The notes below the pieces were generated by a model. That model saw nothing but the letters and a program-made list of their open reading frames with translations, did not search any database and was not told the origin of the DNA. 64,000 bases of DNA from Nematostella vectensis (lineage: Eukaryota > Cnidaria > Anthozoa > Actiniaria > Edwardsiidae), in the NCBI RefSeq assembly GCF_932526225.1, contig NC_064039.1:14092139-14156138 (forward strand), written 5' to 3'. Below, piece by piece: positions 29,977 to 42,671 of the stretch (the first letter of the stretch is position 1; each line of letters starts with the position of its first letter). A program made the translations under genes and the position numbers.

Positions 29977-30121
29977 ATCTCATTTTGAATATGAACCAAA
30001 AGGAAGTTCAAACTGTTCTTAAACATGAAAGCGGTGCCCAAAAAGGAAAACATGCGGAGTTTTGGGCAAAAATGCAAAATTAAGTTTTCGGGCCCGAGAA
30101 TTCTCGGGTGTTTCGAGAAAC

Positions 30122-30901
30122 GGGCGCCTGGACACAAAAAAATGTTTCCATAGCGAGGAAGAAACATTTTATGTTTCCAAGCGCGTGAAAACATTGTTTC
30201 CGAATGTATCCTCGTTTAGCCACGCAAGGCAACAATTTCTAGGCTTGTTGCCTGGCAACACTCGCGGTTACCAAATCAAAATGGCGGACGAAGATGTCGC
30301 TGTTGGGCAGATAAGGCCAAAGAAAAGGGAGAGGCACTGGACAGACGAAATAAAGCGTTTGATTGCGTCTTACGAATATTGGAAATGTCTATGGGACATA
30401 TCCAACAAAGAAGAGATGTGATCAAGTTCGAAATAATGTCTTAAACTTCAATAGTGCAAAAACAACTAAATTTTCATTTTTTTCTATGGTAACTTGACAG
30501 ATAAGAAATAAAGAATGGAGCGATTTTTAAGCAAAAAAGTTTTCAGATTTCGTTATTTTCGCGCGCGCGCTAAAGAATAGCGTTATTTCAAACGAGCGCG
30601 AGCTGTTTTTGAATTTTTATTTTTAATTACAATTTTTGTCGTTGTTGCCGTAGGAAATCACTCCCAAAAAGCTCGCCGTGATTGCCTTATGTATACAGAA
30701 CATTATTTTCAACTTCGAAATTATTAAAGTTAATCTACAGCTCTGCTTTTTCGATATTTACCGAGCTCTGTACTTGACGTGGACAGTGCGCGTGGCGCTG
30801 CAGAGGAAACATGTTTCCCGATGATGTGACCGTTTGGCCACCCTCGGAAACATTTAGGAAACATGTTTTCGGCAACATGTGTCCTCGTTTGGCCAGGGCC
30901 T
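30122..30901 (+). mobile_element. Non-autonomous Harbinger-like element with a MADF ORF
   Basis: The right end GTCCTCGTTTGGCCAGGGCC and the left end GGGCGCCTGGACACAAA are imperfect inverted repeats, with further GGAAACATGTTT-type inverted motifs inward. Inside, ATG at 30281 opens a 46-residue ORF (MADEDVAVGQIRPKKRERHW...) ending at 30421, in which HWTDEIKRLIASYEYWKCLW matches the start of a MADF domain (the Myb/SANT-like DNA-binding fold). PIF/Harbinger elements carry such a second protein, which is the basis of the inference. The MADF domain is cut after about 30 residues, so the copy is defective unless spliced. Confidence 0.45.
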
Positions 30902-31798
30902 AAGTAACTTAAATCTTATTCCAATGACAAGGGTTTCTTGAGTGACATGATTTCTGAACATTTGCGTAAAAATTTAATTTCATTCATCTAAAAATATTGT
31001 AAATCAGAGAAAAAAAAGGCATTCTTATATTAAAATACATAACATAGACTCTGACTTAATCAGTTAAACTAGTGTCGAGGTCGGTGGGTTCCGTGTCCTC
31101 TAATTGACCCGAGCAAGGAAGCCAGCGCTAGTTCGATATTTACTCACCGCCATAAAATCACTGGTAAGCCGCCATATTTGGTCAGAGATGTTTTCTTCCG
31201 CTTTGAATCCACCACAGGCGATAACATATAAAAATAAAATATTTATCTAAAATGTGGATATGTTATGCAGGCAAAAACTGTGAGTGATTGTCGTTTCCTT
31301 CTTTTACAGAGGCTGCTTTTGTTCTTCCATTTTATAAAATGGCAGCAAACTTGAACTTTTCGCACGCGGGATAGATGGTTGTGCCTAAATACTCACAAAC
31401 TTCGCTTCACAGGGATTTTAGATGTAAATAACTATCGGAAAAGCAGTATTGACTGCATTTAATCTGCAAAGATCACTCTGAAGAAGAAGGTAAATAACAC
31501 GCTACAGACATCGCATGTGAAGAAACTAACGCCAAGTTTTAGAAAACAGCTTTCTCTATCTTTTAGAAATTCCGTTTGTTTGAGAGAAAAGGGTTTACTG
31601 TAGTTTCTACCGCCTCGAGCTCGAATATAATTTGTGTAACTACACAAAACCGATACGGGGTGGGATTTATTCGGCTACGGGGTGGGATATTTTTAGAAAC
31701 AATGCATACCCCCTTGTAGCGCGACAAATGGGATCAAAATTTACATAAAGTTATCACTTCTTGTTGGGTGACTCGGTTGCGAAAGTTGGTAAAACAAA
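30902..31798. other. Upstream region of the DRAM-family gene
   Basis: No coding exon seen. ACGGGGTGGGAT is repeated at about 31655 and 31678. The promoter of the downstream gene presumably lies within the last few hundred bases; no clear TATA box was identified. Confidence 0.4.
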
Positions 31799-34700
31799 AT
31801 GGCACAAATATCGCCAAAGAAACCGTACGATTCCGGCAACAAAAATTCTTGGTAAGTTTAGCGAATAATAGCTAAGGTATATTGATCGCTTTGAAAAAAG
31901 CTTCACAGCAGCTGTTTGTTAGAATTTATCTATTTATGCAACATTAGATTGCTTCCGTTACATGTCGAGGGCCTATTCCAGATATAGAAATACAGTGAAA
32001 GAAATTTAAAAGCCTTCTACCGATTCGAGAATTATGTTTATAGTTAAGTTTATTTTAAGTAACTAAAATCACCTTGCCTCAAAGATTTTAATACAAAAGG
32101 AAATGTTTTTCGCTAAAACAATGGTTTCTTAGATGATTCTTAGATTGACCTAGTTATGAACTGAACTATTTTTGAAAGTATTTTATTCACGGCTTATGTT
32201 TGTTTTAATAAACATTTCTCCTGTATGCTTACTTTGACGCTCCACCTGTCCTCTTCGGCATGAACGCCCCCCACCCCCACCAATGAAAATACTATGATCA
32301 TAGCTGTCAACTCTCCCGCATTAGGCGGGAGTCTCAAGATTTTGAACCTTTCTCAAGCCTAATTTTCTTGAAAATACCCATACATTTTCTGTATTCTCCC
32401 GCATTAGCTATCTTGGTACTTCTGATACATTCACTGTTTTTTCTCCAGATTTTTCCTAAAGCGAGGTTGACAGCTATGTATGATTATCATTAAAAGTGAA
32501 AGAGTTATCATGGTATACAGCAACGAAAACTTAAAGCCAAAATTTTGAGGATTCGTTGGTCTCCCTCGTTTTTTTTGCCTCGAAATGTTTTTTTCGTTCC
32601 CATCATGCCTATCAGGTTGTTGTAGTCACATGACCGACAGAATGTGTAATCGTGAAAGTAAAATCATTTAGAGGAGAGTGGACGTAGGTGGTTTCAATTC
32701 TAATCTGATTCCTGCCCAAGTCTTTTAAGTAAGTATAAGTATTGACACATGGTACTGGTATATTCTCTGCGGGATGCTCTTAACTGGGCTATATTTCTTG
32801 CGAAAATGCAAGATAAAGTTCTATATCTTACCGACACCGTGCCTTGTACTGCTTTGTACTGTACATCAAAAGTCAACCGCTGGGCAAATTAACGAATGTT
32901 ACTACGTCTTCGAAGTTTGTATTATTAAGAAGTGTTTTCCACAATAGTATTTGGTTAAAAGTCTTCTTTGGAGCAAGAGCGTTTGGAGCTTACTAGCGAT
33001 GGTTCTTTGATTTTTTGTAGTTGTTATGATTAATATGATAGATGAGAGTGTGTACCTTGGTGGTAGGGGGGTATACTTTATGTTCAATAACAACACATCA
33101 CTTTGCTCTGCTATTCTATGAAGCCTGCTGATTGTGGGGCGATGGTAAGGCTTGTATTGCAAATAAACACACTTTTTCACCACAATGTCAACTGTAATGG
33201 GTGCTGTTCTAAACTGTCTTGTCACCATATTAGGCTCTCTCTCTATATTTTTTATTTATATTTTTTGCTGTTAAAGCTGTGTATTTCCTTCCCCCATTCC
33301 CTTAAATATTATATGATAATCCTACCCTTATATCTGATTAAATGTATTAATTTTTATATTTTTTGCTGCAAAAGCTGTGCTTAACTATTTTTTCTATTTC
33401 CTTTCCCCATTCCCTTAAAATTCTTAAAACCTTTCATTTATATCAATCTAGCCAAAAGAAAGCATAGATATAGTTTCAAATTCTGTAATAGGAATTGAAT
33501 TTGATTGAAATTTGAATTTTCTACAGATCTCAATATTACAGATTTGAGTTATTCAGGCGAACATGGGTTTTATGCGGTCACATAATACTATCTGATAATC
33601 CATCCCTTATATCTCATTAAAATGTATGCATTATTACTTTGGTAAATGAAGTACACTTTCTCTATGTACAGGATGGCGTTTAATCCACTTTCCAGTCTCC
33701 ATTTCTTGCCAATCACCCTTGGCCTTCTGGCAGTAATTGCTTTTTTCACAGCGTGAGTATTTGTCATCATTTTTATATATTATGACTTGACGGTTAGCCT
33801 CCCTTTCTGTTGTTGTTTTTTTGGCTTTGCATCTATTAAAAAAGGTACACTCCTTTGCCAGAAGTTATGCAAAGTGCTAGTTGTTTTGTATAAAAGCTCA
33901 AACTTCGAGAAAAATATAAAAAAAGTGATGATATGATGGTGGATCTTTTACCAATCCTAGGTATGGCATGGCAGTGTATTATGGACATGTTGATGCCCTT
34001 TTTCCTTACATAAGGTATGAAACAATCTTATTACTCTGCACATTATTTTTTTAGAAAAATGTACAGTAAGAAGTATTGTTAAAATGTTGCAGTTCTTTAG
34101 ATAGATGTTGTTTTAATTTAAAGTTTAATAAAGAAATAATTATAATACTCATTGATGCATCTTGTGTGATTTAGTGATGCAGGTAGTAGGGTACCTGAGA
34201 GCTGCATTTTTGGACAGTTTTTAAATCTTGCTGCATTCGTAGGTATGTTTTTATTTTAAAATAGAATGGAAACTTGATATTTTACTTGGGTTTTGATAGA
34301 TACTTCTTTGTTTACAGCATTTGCAGCAATGTATATTCATTATAAGCACATCAAGGAATTTAACATCACTAGTATGCCACTTGTTAAGAAATTGAATAAC
34401 ATCTCTATCTGGCTATCCGCTTTTACTTGTCTTGGACTGTCTATGGTGGCAAATTTTCAGGTAAGTTATTTTTTTGGATTGGTAATTTTGCCCACAACAT
34501 AGGTAAAGCATTTTTTGCTTTTAAACTATTCACTCCTGAGTACTTTTGCACAAAGACGGAAAGGATGATTGATGCATGGGCGAAACTACTCTTATATAGG
34601 TGGGAGATGGGCGACGTGGGCGAAAGCACTGCAATTCACAGAAACCCCCCCTTTTCAAGTCCCACACTACCAGTCAAGTTCAGCTACCACTAAATGAAGA

Positions 34701-36194
34701 CAGCATGCTTTGCTTTGAAATTTCCAACAATGCACTGCAGAGTCTCTTCTGTCTAGCAATGACAGACATTGAATGGCAATGCTACAGCCTGTTGCTGACA
34801 ACAGTTTTAATTGTAATTTGCTTGAAAATTACTGCTTTTTCCCATTAGGAGAGTGCCCTAGGATTGTCATTAAGTATATTGGGGTATAATATGCTGTGCT
34901 TATGTATGTTTTCACAAGGTTGATTCGCTGATAATCTCTCGTTCTAGTGAATGACCTCGATACTCTTAGGGAGTTGTGAGCATTTTTGCCTACTGAGCTT
35001 ATTAGAAAATTGTTGACCTGGAAATGTTTTGTTTGATTTTGGGCCAAAAAGAGTTATAAAAATTTATGAGAATGGGAATGGGGTATCCTCAGTATTTGTG
35101 ACTCAATCTTTTGTATTTTGTGGTGGTTAAAGTTTAAAGTTAAACCCTATATATTTTCCAGTACACTAGCATCTCAGTGCCTCATTTTATTGGAGCGTTC
35201 CTTGTATTTGGACTGGGTATCCTCTACTGCTGGATTCAGAGTGTTATTTCCTACAAAATGAAGAACCAAGGGATGAGTACCGCATTGACAGCCTTCACAC
35301 GCTTTGCTCTTTCGTTTGCATCAACCATTTTTTTCCTCATCAGTATCCTCTTGATAAACAGCAAATTATAGATATATATAACAATGTACAATGTATTACA
35401 CACTTATTTCAAATAGGTTGAATAGCTACAATTATATGTTAAAAGTGCTTACCTTTATTTGCTTATTTTATCTGATGAATATGAGGCAATACTAGTTATA
35501 TATCGTTACATAGATTCTCCTCTGCAACATTATTTAAACTAGGTCTGTAATAAAGTTTCTCAAAGGGAAAAACACTTTGCATTGGTATGAATTTTCTTCA
35601 ATTGCGCTGCTAATCATTTAAAATTCCTGCCATAGAGGGATCATAGATGATACCTATAGCATAATATATAAGAATAATTGTCATTGTTGTTGTCTTTGAC
35701 TGATTGTGACTAAGCTTTAATTGGAGCTGGTGTGGCAAATAGTGAATGGAAGAGTGCCCATGGGTCTAGGAACATCACAGGCAATACCACCATCACACCC
35801 ACTACCCCACTGGATAGTTGGACATCTGATCAGTCGGTATGTGTCCATGTAAGATCACTCACACCTAACAATAAAAAAACACAAATAAATAGTTTGAATG
35901 GTCATAATGTTTTTTTGTGAATAAAAGTTGAAAAAACTAATACTTCCCTTTGCACATCAAGATTTAGAATTCCATTGAACATTCCTCGCTAGACACCTTC
36001 TGTTTACTTCTTAGGGATATGACAGCCACTTAGCCAGCACTTTCAGTGAGTGGTTGATGGGATTCAGTTTTCTGCTGTTCTTCATGACTTACTACCGAGA
36101 ATTCAAGAAAATCACCATCGCCATAAAGGTGGTCCCCAAAGAGGCTGAGGTGTTTAGTCCATCCAGTGATGATGTTATTGGTATTGTCGCATAG
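31799..36194 (+). CDS. DRAM/TMEM150/FRAG1-family multi-pass membrane protein
   Basis: Eight exons join in phase: 31799-31851, 33672-33752, 33961-34014, 34175-34242, 34318-34460, 35162-35342, 35715-35836 and 36015-36194, totalling 882 bases and 293 residues. The start is ATG in AACAAAATGG. Six hydrophobic segments lie at about 27-45, 73-94, 112-130, 137-160, 175-200 and 243-260. Family features include FLPITLGLLAVIAFF, ESCIFGQFLNLAAF, WLSAFTCLGLSMVANFQ and TRFALSFASTIFFL. Two N-glycosylation sequons (NITGNTT) fall between segments 5 and 6. Family members (DRAM1/2, TMEM150, FRAG1/PGAP2-related) act in lysosomal, autophagy or lipid-related membranes; by style this is closest to DRAM2/TMEM150, which is inference. 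The seventh exon has a weak acceptor (TTGTGACTAAG), chosen because it alone restores the frame. Reading past the exon 6 donor gives an alternative end (see findings). Confidence 0.88.
32299..32478. mobile_element. Short MITE in intron 1 with 6-bp target duplication
   Basis: Terminal inverted repeats CATAGCTGTCAAC and GTTGACAGCTATG bound a 180-bp element, flanked on each side by TATGAT (32293-32298 and 32479-32484). CTCCCGCATTAG occurs twice inside. Confidence 0.85.
33225..33420. repeat. Imperfect tandem duplication in intron 1
   Basis: TATATTTTTTGCTG..AAAGCTGTG followed by CCCATTCCCTTAAA occurs twice (about 33245-33310 and 33355-33420). A related segment with ATCCATCCCTTATATCT appears at about 33595. 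Non-coding. Confidence 0.7.
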
Positions 36195-37130
36195 CAACCA
36201 AGGAAGGGGACTGTAGAGGTAGCGCAAGTTCCATTCTGTTAGGTGTGTGTACTATTGATACCCTGAGACTGACTCTTTGATATCTGGCGATAAGACTACC
36301 ATTTTTTTTCTCTGCGACTTTGGTTACTCCTGGAATTTTTTATACGGGAATTGTCTTACGAACACGTAAGATAACAAATTGTATCCAGAATTTTTCCAAA
36401 AGTGGTTCAATTCTATAATCGCAACCGAAGTCTTCCAATGAGGCAATTGTTTGCCTCTTAGGACTTGCATCATTTAGCTTAAAGGCGTAGTTCTATAGAA
36501 CCCACGGAACCACGCCTGGATCGCCAAGAGAACTCGTGGTCCAAGGTTTTGCCATAAGAGAAGAGTAGGAGAGCTATAAAGTTGAACATGAATAATGTGG
36601 TTCTCCTGATTATCTTACTAGCGCTCCGATGACGTAGGCCCTTCCAGAGTAGAATTTGGCAGCTACCTCTGACGACCCCTTCATATTAGAGATTTCTTTA
36701 CCAATCCTCGGGATACCCAAAGCTACGGGAGAGCAGGCGGGAGAACCAGCGAAGACAAAAAAGGGGAAGATTCTTTTTTTAATTATTGTTATGGAAATTA
36801 TTTGCGAAATTTCTGTGTTTGAGAATGTCCGAACCTTTACCCACCAAACTCTTGTATTTAATATCATAGTATCATACTCTATGTGTGTAAAATTTTAGTC
36901 TACACTTAAAATCGTGCTGGTCATCGATGTAATAGAATTTTACTAAATTATTCTATTTTGTGACTTAAATCTCCGTACACAGAGTGCTACCGCGAGATTT
37001 CAAAAACGGGTTTTCAAATTATTTTGATTATTCAGTCTCAATTTATCATCAGTTCTTAAGAAAATATATTTGTCTTTATACTATTCAATAAACAATAACA
37101 CTTTCTTTCACTGGTGAACTCAATCTTTTT
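36195..37130. other. 3' flank of the DRAM-family gene
   Basis: No gene seen. AATAAA at about 37086 is the first clear plus-strand polyadenylation hexamer after the stop codon. It lies just before the minisatellite, about 890 bases downstream. Confidence 0.45.
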
Positions 37131-37131
37131 T

Positions 37132-38735
37132 AAACTATCGTGTATCTGTCATATCGTTATCGTGTATCTGTCATATTGTTATTGTGCATCTGTCATATCG
37201 TCATCGTGCATCTGTCATATCGTTAATGTGCATCTGTCATATCGTTATCATGTATCCGTCATATCGTTATCGTGCATCTGTCATATCGTTATCGTGCATC
37301 TGTCATATCGTTATCGTGTATCTGTCATATCGTTATCGTGCGTCTGTCATATCGTTATCGTGCGTCTGTCATATCGTCATTGTGCATCTGTCATATCGTT
37401 ATCGTGCATCTTTCATATCGTCATCGTGCATCTGTCATATCGTTATAGTGTATCTGTCATATCGGTATCGTGCGTCTGTCATATCGGTATCGTGAATCTG
37501 TCATATCGTCATCGTGTATCTGTCATATCGTTATCGTGTATCTGTCATATCGTCATCGTGCGTCTGTCATATCGTTTTAGTGTATCTGTCATATCGTCAT
37601 CGTGCATCTGTCATATCGTCATCGTGCATCTGTCATATCGTCATCGTGCGTCTGTCATATCGTCATCGTGCGTCTGTCATATCGTCATCGTGCGTCTGTC
37701 ATATCGTCATCGTGCGTCTGTCATATCGTCATCGTGCGTCTGTCATATCGTCATCGTGCGTCTGTCATATCGTTATCGTGTATCTGTCATATCGTTATCG
37801 TGTATCTGTCATATCGTTATCGTGTATCTGTCATATCGTTATCGTGTATCTGTCATATCGTTATCGTGCATCTGTCATATCGTTATCGTGCATCCGTCAT
37901 ATCGTTATCGTGCATCTGTCATATTGTCATCGTGCATCTGTCATATCGTTATCGTGTATCTGTCATATCGTTGTCGTGTATCCGTCATATCGTGGTCGTG
38001 TATCCGTCATATCGTTGTCGTGTATCCGTCATATCGTTATCGTGCATCTGTCATATTGTCATCGTGCATCTGTCATATCGTTATCGTGTATCTGTCATAT
38101 CGTTATCGTGTATCTGTCATATCGTTATCGTGTATCTGTCATATCGTTATCGTGCATTTGTCATATCGTTATCGTGCATTTGTCATATCGTTATCGTGCA
38201 TTTGTCATATCGTTATCGTGCATTTGTCATATCGTTATCGTGCATTTGTCATATCGTTATCGTGCGTCTGTCATATCGTCATCGTGCGTCTGTCATATCG
38301 TCATCGTGCGTCTGTCATATTGTCATCGTGCATCTGTCATATTGTCATCGTGTATCTGTCATATCGTCATCGTGCATCTGTCATATCGTCATCGTGCATC
38401 TGTCATATCGTCATCGTGCATCTGTCATATCGTCATCGTGCATCTGTCATATTGTCATCGTGCATCTGTCATATCGTCATCGTGCATCTGTCATATCGTC
38501 ATCGTGCATCTGTCATATCGTCATCGTGCATCTGTCGTGTCGTCATCGTGCATCTGTCGTGTGGTTATCGTGCATCTGTCGTGTCGTTATCGTGTATCTG
38601 TCATATCCTCATCGTGCATCTGTCATATCCTCATCGTGCATCTGTCATATCCTCATCGTGCATCTGTCATATCGTGTATCTGTCATCGTTATCGTGCATC
38701 TGTCATATGGTCATCGTTCATCGTTATCATCCACA
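37132..38735. repeat. 22-bp minisatellite, about 70 copies
   Basis: Unit CTGTCATATCG plus TTATCGTGCAT, with common CATCGTGCGT and TATCGTGTAT variants that run in blocks. Since 22 is not a multiple of 3, three units make a 22-codon repeat, and all three plus frames stay open (the longest apparent ORF is 731 codons). No splice or domain context supports coding. Confidence 0.97.
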
Positions 38736-38795
38736 GCCAAATATTGACGCGGGAGCCCTGTGGAGAGAAAATGTGACAAATGCTTTTGTTTTTTC

Positions 38796-39310
38796 GATAG
38801 TTCAAGTTATTCCGATAGTTCGAGTTATTCCGGTAATACGAGTTATTCCGGTAACGCGAGTTATTCCGATAATTCAAGTTATTCCGATAGTTCGAGTTAT
38901 TCCGGTAACGCGAGTTATTCCGATAGTTCAAGTTATTTCGACAGTTCGAGTTTTTCCGGTAATACGAGTTATTACGATAGTTCAAGTTATTTCGATAGTT
39001 CGAGTTATTCCGGTAATACGAAATATACCAATATTTCGAGTTATTCCGATAGTTCGAGTTATTCCGGTAACACGAGTTATTCCGATAGTTCAAGTTATTT
39101 CGATAGTTCGAGTTATTCCGATAATACGAGTTATTCCGATAGTTCGGGTTATTTTGATAGTTCTAGATATTCCGCTAACACGAGTTATTCCGATTGTTCG
39201 AGTTAATCCGATAGTTCGAGTTATTCCGGTAATAAGAGTTATTCCGATAGTTCAAGTTATTTCAATAGTTCGAGTTATTCCGGTAGTTAGAGTTATTCCG
39301 GTTGTTTGAG
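38796..39310. repeat. 18-bp minisatellite with 36-bp higher-order pattern
   Basis: Unit TTCGAGTTATTCCGATAG alternates with TACGAGTTATTCCGGTAA. On plus one frame reads SSYSDS / NTSYSGN repeats, on minus NYRNNS. It is separated by about 60 bases from the 22-bp array, with which it shares no sequence. Confidence 0.95.
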
Positions 39311-39997
39311 ATATCGAGGAATCATTTCTGCGCAAATAAGGCAAAGTAAGACAGAAGGCTCAACAAAATATGCCAGATGTCGAATAAGTGTAGTCTACCC
39401 CCCCCCCCCCCCCCATCCCCATTCTCAAATTAACTTCTATGGGGGCTTAAAAATTTAAGTTCTATCTGTTTATGATCAATCTACCTTCCTTTCTGACCCT
39501 GATTGAAGTTTTTTTTACCTTTATTATATCAGCAGGCAGAAAGCTCAACCAATCAGTGAAGTGATATTACAACAAACAAACAACAAACGAGGAGTACCTT
39601 TATTACTCTCCTTAAAAGGACAACAGGAGGCATTTGTGTACATCATAATAAAATCTGTTGCGCCTTCACTTAATAGAAAAAAATATGGTTTAATGACAAA
39701 AAAACTTGTCTGCACTTATATTTTAATACACTGAATGTATTGAAACAATGCGAATGTTTAATATACCGGAATTGTTATGATGCGTATTTTTTTTATCTGA
39801 ATTCAAATGCTGCGAATTTTTAATTAACCCAATCCAGTAGGGGTCGACGCTTCTTCATAAACTGTTCCCAAGAAATGCAAACTATGCTTGCGAAGTCGAT
39901 TTGGATGACTGACCAGCGATGACTGATCAGATTTGTTATGGGAAAGGATACATCATACAATAACTGCTTGACGAAGATATCTTTAAAATAGTGCGCC
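39311..39997. other. Upstream region of the first LIM gene
   Basis: Contains a 16-base poly(C) run (39399-39414) and AT-rich sequence. No other gene is seen. The LIM gene ATG at 39998 lies in a good context (GCCATGG). Confidence 0.45.
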
Positions 39998-41185
39998 ATG
40001 GAGAATACTGTCAAAACTCCACAGGTTGGTATGGGATAGATGCATCGAAGGTCTAATCACAAACTTCGTGCAATACAGTGATTGCATATCTTATCTATAA
40101 TAGTCTGCAAAGCCTGCACTTTCGTACAATTCTCGGCAGCTCTCTGTCCCAAGGGAGGTAGCAGATAGTGTGTCTGAACAAACGCCCCTCTCTTATAATT
40201 TATCCACAGCTCGTATGTCCCATTGCCACTATGCACATATCGTAGTCTTGGCTATCTGTGCCGACATAGCCTAAATATCCGGTCTGCAACAGAAAAATAA
40301 CAATGCCTACTAAACACTAAATAAATTAATGAGAACTATACGTTGGGTAATTTGCACTTGAAATAGCTGGATCGATATTTGACAATTGATTATGTTTGTA
40401 TGTAATCTTTTTCTCTGCGCCACGAAGCTGAAATACGGAGGGGGTCCTAGCTGTTACTGGTGCGGAAAGACGGTTTATGGTAACGAGAGAAACGACGAGG
40501 GTGGACGGACTTTCCATCGCTCCTGCTTCTACTGCTTTGATTGCAGAAAAGCCTTGGACTCTACTAATCTGTGCTCTCGGGTCAAAAATGGGTGTACGTT
40601 GATATGTGTCTTTGTTTTCTTGTTTTATTTTATTTTTTTTTCCCATGCTATCCTATGGGGGGTGAGGGTGGATGAGGTGTTGATTGGGGAGGGGGTGGTG
40701 AAGGTTCTATGTGGACAATATAGATACAATCTGGACACAAGAAACGCACCAATAACTATCGAAAAACCTTGTCATCTATCTATTTATCTCTCCACAAACG
40801 AACTTGGTTTGCTCTCTCGTCGAAACGAGAGAGCAAACCAAGAAAGTAATGGTCGTGGTCAAAGGAAGGAACCAAACATCGAACAAGGCCGTAGAGGGAG
40901 CAGAGGTCGTGGGGGGGGGGCATGATGTGGGTGCGGGTGTGGCTGGGTTCGTTAGGGGGTGGGGGTCTCAAGGCGGTCGCAATGTTATTTCGAGACTGCT
41001 TGTTTTGGTATATTTTTCTTGCCTACCCACCCCTTTCAGCCAGACGTTTCTACTCTCCCACTAACCTGACTTGCTTTTCCTTCTCTCTCTCAGTCGAGCT
41101 CTTATGCAAGACCTGTTATGCCAAAAAGCACGGCCCCAAGGGGGTAGGGTTCGGGATTGGTGCCGGCGCTCTGCGCTTCACGTGA
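39998..41185 (+). CDS. Single-LIM CRP-type protein (LIM gene 1)
   Basis: Exons 39998-40024 (ATG, nine codons ending CAG|GTTGGT), 40428-40593 (ends T|GTACGT, phase 1) and 41094-41185 (starts after TCTCTCTCAG, ends TGA) give 94 residues. The LIM zinc ligands are visible in order: CYWC, H in TFHRSC, C in FYCFDC, and CKTC near the end of the fold. It is followed by the glycine-rich tail HGPKGVGFGIGAGALRF typical of cysteine-rich proteins (CRP/MLP). LIM domains bind protein partners; CRPs associate with actin and muscle or act in the nucleus. The first exon is a choice: an alternative start at 40392 reading through into exon 2 is possible. AATAAA at 41858-41863 may end the transcript. It is the only member of the local cluster on plus. 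Confidence 0.82.
40594..41093 (+). other. Intron of LIM gene 1 with inverted repeat
   Basis: TTGGTTTGCTCTCTCGT and ACGAGAGAGCAAACCAA (about 40804-40840) form a near-perfect hairpin with a tiny loop. G-rich tracts follow at 40911-40920. No exon is seen inside. Confidence 0.7.
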
Positions 41186-42671
41186 TCAACATGGATGAAA
41201 TGACGTCATTTATTCAATTGTCGCGTCGTAATCTTTCTATAATGGCTAACTCGTTAAAAAAGTACACAAACATGGGCGGTTATCATTCAAGCCTGAAATA
41301 CATAGGATCTTCACTTATTTCTTCGTTCTCGTTTGTGCTTTATCTACTTTTTTTTGGATTGTACATTTTTTTTCAAGGAAAAATGTAAACAGTTTAATGG
41401 ACATAATTTACAAGAGTTTGTTTTAATCTTTACCCCCCCCCCCCCCCTCATACTTTACTGATGACGTCCTTTCTTTGTTTCCTTAGCTTATCGATATAAT
41501 ATACACAAGAAATTTATCATTTTCCTTGTACCCCAAACACAGTAATATTATGTGTACACTTCCTGTCAAATTAACTTTCGATTTCATAAATAATTCCACC
41601 CCATCAATTCCTTGAGGAATAATAATAATTGGGTATGTAAAAGTGTACCGGCATGCACCTAGGGTTGAGCACAGGGGTTGCACCCCTATTCTTTTTTTAA
41701 ATGCACCCCCCCCCCCTCCCCAGCTTATTGTCTGGCTATTTGATGGGATGCTGTTGACAAGATCCGCATTTGAAAGTCATCAATGTGTTAATGATTTAAG
41801 ATTGACTGTTAAGGTTATCAGACTTAGCCTTGCCCTTTCTTGACACACAATGCCTTCAATAAACTGATTTATTTTGTTTAATAAAATAATACTAGAAGCA
41901 ATTTATTTTTGTTCCTTTATAAACTTAAAAAACAGAGAAACCATGAAACGAAGGGTTAGTGCTCAGCCAATACAGTGGCTGCAAAGAAAAAATGTCTTGT
42001 ATAATTAACAATTATACCATTTCCATTGAGGTGGTAATCAGTAATGGCGAAATATTATTAGATATTTTTAAAGCCACTATCCGCCGGAATCGAAATGGTA
42101 TAATTGTTTTAGTATATAAAACGAGCTTTAGAGCGATTTTCTTTTTGGACACACTTGCAAATCGGCGGCCGCCGATTGCATTTTATCCCGGGTTTTACCT
42201 CAACCAATGAAATCGCTTGTTCTTGCGTGGTTCCCGAGTTGTGTATACTAATGTATTATGGAAAATGTGCAAACCGAAATTGAATGACCACCCTATCTTT
42301 CAGCTCAAGCACTTCACTTCTCCGTGAGAACTTTTGGTATTAATATCAAAGTTATTCTGTTTTTTTTTTGTTTTTTTTTTTTTTACCCCCTGTCCCCACA
42401 GTTCCATCAAACACTTCGTATGCGATGGCGGTACGGGCGTACCAAGCGCTTTATTTCAATCATTGATTCTACAGTTTGATCATGTGGGAAGTAAATTATA
42501 CATTGTCATTCGGGGAGATATACTACATGACCTTGCATTGTGTTTCTATGTTCACCATTTCCTTAACGAACAGCGACTCCGTTATGGCTTTGGTCCGATG
42601 TCCGTACAAGTTCTAAAAGAGTATTATTATAAGATTTGCTAGCAGTAGTCTGTTGAGACGGGATGAGGTTC
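41186..42671. other. Region between convergent LIM genes 1 and 2
   Basis: Contains C runs at 41433-41447 (15) and 41706-41716 (11). Also holds the likely polyadenylation hexamers of both neighbours: AATAAA on plus at 41858-41863 and on minus at 42450-42455. No gene seen. Confidence 0.5.

Noticed and set aside
29657..30022. YLPT-repeat ORF
   Set aside because: Translation of the (CTAC)n microsatellite.
37132..38735. CRISPR-like regular repeat
   Set aside because: Units are contiguous without unique spacers and the genome is eukaryotic.
37114..39309. 731-codon ORF on plus
   Set aside because: Spans two minisatellites; composition is fully explained by the repeat units.
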